A stretch of DNA of 64,000 nt from Muribaculaceae bacterium (GTDB lineage: Bacteria > Bacteroidota > Bacteroidia > Bacteroidales > Muribaculaceae), in NCBI GenBank assembly GCA_017619935.1, contig JAFZRJ010000014.1:62001-126000 (forward strand). The letters run 5' to 3'. Shown here piece after piece: positions 61,561 through 64,000 of this stretch; position 1 is the first letter of the stretch, and every line of letters begins with the position of its first letter. The translations under genes and the position numbers were made by a program. Under the pieces are notes generated by a model. The model saw only the letters and a program-made list of their open reading frames with translations, made no database searches and was not told the DNA's origin.

Positions 61561-62249
61561 ACCCACGACTGCTACATATAGCCCTCGCGCTGACGGCCTT
61601 GATGGCAGCGGTCACGGCGTGCGATGACTCGAAAGACGTGGATCGCGCCTACACCGACTATCTTTATGACATCGTGACATACATGGGTACTACCGATGCG
61701 GGAGGCGAAAAGTACATTCTGGACCAACGCGACGACGCCCAACGCCTCACGCTGCTTTCGGCGGGCACCAATGCGCCCGAAGACAGTTACATCGGCCGTC
61801 GCATGCTGCTGCGCTATGACTTCGCCGACGACAGCCGCGACACCATTCGCAACATCGTCGTTTATGCAAGCACTGCCATCATCAGCGACTCCATGCGCTA
61901 CACCATCAAGCCCGTGGCACAATATTTGCAAAACAACACTCCTGTGAAGTTGCGCTCGGTGTGGCGCACAGGAGACTACCTGAATATGCGCGGCCAGTTG
62001 GAATACACCGGACGGCAGCGACATTTCTATCTGCTTGTCGACAGCACCACCTGGAAACGCGACACGGTACATTGTTACCTGGTGCACAACGTGTTCAACG
62101 ATACCACCTATCACTGGCGGGATTTCTATGCCTCGTTCTACGTGGGCTCACTGTGGAAAAGGAATCCCAAACAAGTGCTGAGGGTACACATCAACGACGT
62201 TTTGCGCCCCGACGTCACTTATCGTGACTTCGCAAAAACAACCCAATGA
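61557..62249 (+). CDS. NigD-like lipoprotein
   Basis: The 230-residue product has a lipobox (AAVTAC, Cys near 22) and a two-part beta-rich fold as in NigD-like proteins of Bacteroidales (YDIVTYMG at the start, [27 protein letters not shown]). Known NigD is linked to bacteriocin regions, but many homologues have no known role. It overlaps the LolD-like gene by 4 nt, so the lipoprotein may be a partner of the ABC system. Confidence 0.75.
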   Translation: MNPRLLHIALALTALMAAVTACDDSKDVDRAYTDYLYDIVTYMGTTDAGGEKYILDQRDDAQRLTLLSAGTNAPEDSYIGRRMLLRYDFADDSRDTIRNIVVYASTAIISDSMRYTIKPVAQYLQNNTPVKLRSVWRTGDYLNMRGQLEYTGRQRHFYLLVDSTTWKRDTVHCYLVHNVFNDTTYHWRDFYASFYVGSLWKRNPKQVLRVHINDVLRPDVTYRDFAKTTQ

Positions 62250-62272
62250 TTTACATTTAAAACCAACGTATT

Positions 62273-62593
62273 ATGGCAAACGAAAAACAAAACCAACAAA
62301 TCCAAATCGAGGTGCCTGCCGACCAGATGCAGGGACGCTACGCTAACCTCGCCGTTATCACTCACGGACCCAACGACTTTTTCCTCGACATGATTCTCAT
62401 GGCTCCCAACACCCCCAAGGCCCGTGTGCAGAGCCGCATCATCATGACTCCGGAGAATGCCAAGCAACTGCTCATCGCCCTCAACGAGAACATCAGCAAG
62501 TATGAACAGACATTCGGCGAAATCAAGCAACGCAAACCCGCCGGAGCCAATCCTCAAATCATGGACTTCCCCTTGCCCAAAGGACAAGCCTAA
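62273..62593 (+). CDS. DUF3467 protein
   Basis: The 106-residue cytoplasmic protein has the DUF3467 pattern: IEVPADQMQGRYANLAVITH, NDFFLDMIL, VQSRIIMTPENAKQLLIALN. Function unknown; the family is conserved in Bacteroidota. It lies between the NigD-like gene (23 nt) and cysS (18 nt), in one operon. Confidence 0.85.
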   Translation: MANEKQNQQIQIEVPADQMQGRYANLAVITHGPNDFFLDMILMAPNTPKARVQSRIIMTPENAKQLLIALNENISKYEQTFGEIKQRKPAGANPQIMDFPLPKGQA

Positions 62594-62611
62594 ACACAAT
62601 CATTATCAGCG

Positions 62612-64000
62612 ATGAAACATCCTTTATTCATCTATAACACGCTCACCCGGCGCAAGGAGCACTTCGTGCCTCTGAACGAGGACCGCGTGGGCATGTACGT
62701 TTGCGGACCCACCGTCTATGGTGACCCACATTTGGGCCACGCCCGTCCCTCCATCACTTTCGACATCCTGTTCCGCTATCTCCAGCAACTGGGTTACAAA
62801 GTGAGATATGTGCGCAACATTACCGATGTGGGACATCTGGAGCATGATGCCGACGAAGGAGAAGACAAGATTGCCAAAAAGGCGCGTCTGGAACAACTTG
62901 AGCCTATGGAAATCGCCCAGTTCTACACCCGGCGTTACCACATGGCAATGGATGCGCTCAACGTGCTGCCTCCCAGCATCGAGCCTCATGCCACAGGACA
63001 CATCATTGAGCAGGAAGAGCTGGTCAAGGAAATTTTGGCCAACGGCTACGCCTACGAGAGCAACGGCAGCGTGTACTTTGACGTGGAAAAATACAACCGT
63101 GACCACCACTACGGCAAACTCAGCGGGCGCAACCTTGAGGAAGTGAAAAACGCCAGCCGGGAGTTGGACGGCGTTGGAGAAAAGCACAACCAGGCCGACT
63201 TTGCCCTGTGGAAGAAAGCGCAACCCGAACACATCATGCGCTGGCCATCGCCCTGGAGCGACGGATTCCCCGGTTGGCACTGCGAGTGCACCGCCATGGG
63301 GCGCAAGTATCTGGGCAACCACTTCGACATCCACGGCGGTGGCATGGACTTGGTATTCCCCCACCATGAGTGTGAAATAGCGCAAGCCGTCGCCAGTCAA
63401 GGCGATGACATGGTCCACTACTGGATGCACAACAACATGATTACCATCAACGGGCAGAAGATGGGCAAGTCGCTCGGAAATTTCATCACCCTGGAGCAAT
63501 TCTTCAACGGCGACCATGCTGCGCTCACGCAGGCCTATAGCCCGATGACCATACGCTTTTTCATTCTTCAAGCGCATTATCGTGGCACCGCCGATTTCTC
63601 AAACGATGCCCTGCAAGCCGCCGAAAAGGCTTACGAGCGCATGATGGACGGATGGCACCGACTGCTGGCGCTGAAAGCCGCTCCGTCTTCCAGCATCACA
63701 CTTGAAGACTACGCAACACGCTGCGCCGAAGCGATGAACGACGATCTGAACACCCCGGTGGTGATTGCCACGCTGTTCGACGCCTGCCGTGTCATCAATC
63801 AGGTCAATGACGGAAGCGCCACGCTTTCACAAGCCGACATTGACTCGCTCAAGCAACTGTTCACCACCTATCTGTTCAACGTGCTCGGATTGCGCGACAA
63901 TGCCAGTGGCGAGGGTAACGGCATCGACCTCACCCCTTACCAAAAAGCCGTGGAACTGCTGCTGGAGGTGAGGCGCAACGCTAAAGCCGCCAAGGACTGG
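62612..64000 (+). CDS. cysS: Cysteinyl-tRNA synthetase (3' end outside window)
   Basis: CysS charges tRNA-Cys. The frame is open from ATG 62612 to the window edge (463 codons of about 490). It has the HIGH-like [18 protein letters not shown] at the start with the first zinc Cys, the zinc Cys/His in [10 protein letters not shown] and [10 protein letters not shown], and the KMSKS-like [12 protein letters not shown]. All key residues are present. Confidence 0.95.
   Translation, partial: MKHPLFIYNTLTRRKEHFVPLNEDRVGMYVCGPTVYGDPHLGHARPSITFDILFRYLQQLGYKVRYVRNITDVGHLEHDADEGEDKIAKKARLEQLEPMEIAQFYTRRYHMAMDALNVLPPSIEPHATGHIIEQEELVKEILANGYAYESNGSVYFDVEKYNRDHHYGKLSGRNLEEVKNASRELDGVGEKHNQADFALWKKAQPEHIMRWPSPWSDGFPGWHCECTAMGRKYLGNHFDIHGGGMDLVFPHHECEIAQAVASQGDDMVHYWMHNNMITINGQKMGKSLGNFITLEQFFNGDHAALTQAYSPMTIRFFILQAHYRGTADFSNDALQAAEKAYERMMDGWHRLLALKAAPSSSITLEDYATRCAEAMNDDLNTPVVIATLFDACRVINQVNDGSATLSQADIDSLKQLFTTYLFNVLGLRDNASGEGNGIDLTPYQKAVELLLEVRRNAKAAKDW

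Overview
The window is a bacterial chromosome segment, coding-dense and of mixed GC content, that looks like the order Bacteroidales. The evidence is: promoters of the Bacteroidota type (TTTG, 19-21 nt, TAnnTTTG) before many genes; type IX secretion (T9SS) components and C-terminal sorting-type tails; BspA-like leucine-rich surface proteins; NigD-like and DUF3467 proteins; and repeated C-terminal dockerin-like tails (GDVNGD...DVEDVNAxINIIL). Muribaculaceae or Prevotellaceae are plausible families, but this is inference.

Layout. 1-3.7 kb: end of a membrane protein, an outer-membrane barrel, rubrerythrin, gapA, mscL. 3.85 kb: tRNA-Gln(UUG). 4.1-6.7 kb: a BspA-like protein with about 13 repeats of 26 residues and a dockerin-like tail. 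6.8-15.6 kb: housekeeping genes (sirtuin, two FKBP isomerases, dnaX, a GH73 glucosaminidase, cytidine deaminase, a frameshifted histidine kinase, an MBL-fold hydrolase, pfkA). 16-23.4 kb: a large C10 cysteine protease, a VWA protein behind a perfect sigma-54 promoter consensus, and mutS. 23.5-28.7 kb: an orphan dockerin-like remnant, a Fic protein preceded by four 25-bp iterons, a U32 protein, and a phosphoethanolamine-transferase-like enzyme. 28.8-36.4 kb: two tandem PorZ-like genes with a small membrane protein between them, then lysS and a lipoprotein. 36.5-43.8 kb: a second BspA-like dockerin-tailed protein, a TPR protein, a degenerate PfkB-like kinase, a lipoprotein, an epimerase, and a HAD phosphatase. 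43.8-48.6 kb: a dockerin-tailed protein, a C25 (gingipain-like) protease, an S74-chaperone protein with a T9SS tail, and a small exported protein. 48.8-55 kb: a composition-chimeric TPR protein, glgB, an AraC regulator, and an iron-type alcohol dehydrogenase. 55-59.2 kb: a degenerate Rhs/polymorphic-toxin cassette array. 59.2-64 kb: a double-domain PAP2 phosphatase, a LolD-like ATPase, a NigD-like lipoprotein, DUF3467, and cysS (cut by the window edge).

The region that most deserves attention is 55.0-59.2 kb. Three Rhs-core segments without any full Rhs body each precede a different C-terminal module. Two of these modules carry HExxH-type motifs. Each is followed by a closely spaced or overlapping AT-rich gene with a signal peptide, in the position of an immunity gene. 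The array is bounded by an 89-nt direct repeat (88/89 identical) that encodes a sorting-like tail, and two cassettes share a perfect 97-nt repeat. One putative immunity gene appears to be fused in frame to the next toxin cassette. Other notable features are the sigma-54 promoter, the Fic iterons, the tandem PorZ genes, the PAP2 protein with a dead second domain, and an 18-nt element shared by the mutS and U32 promoters.
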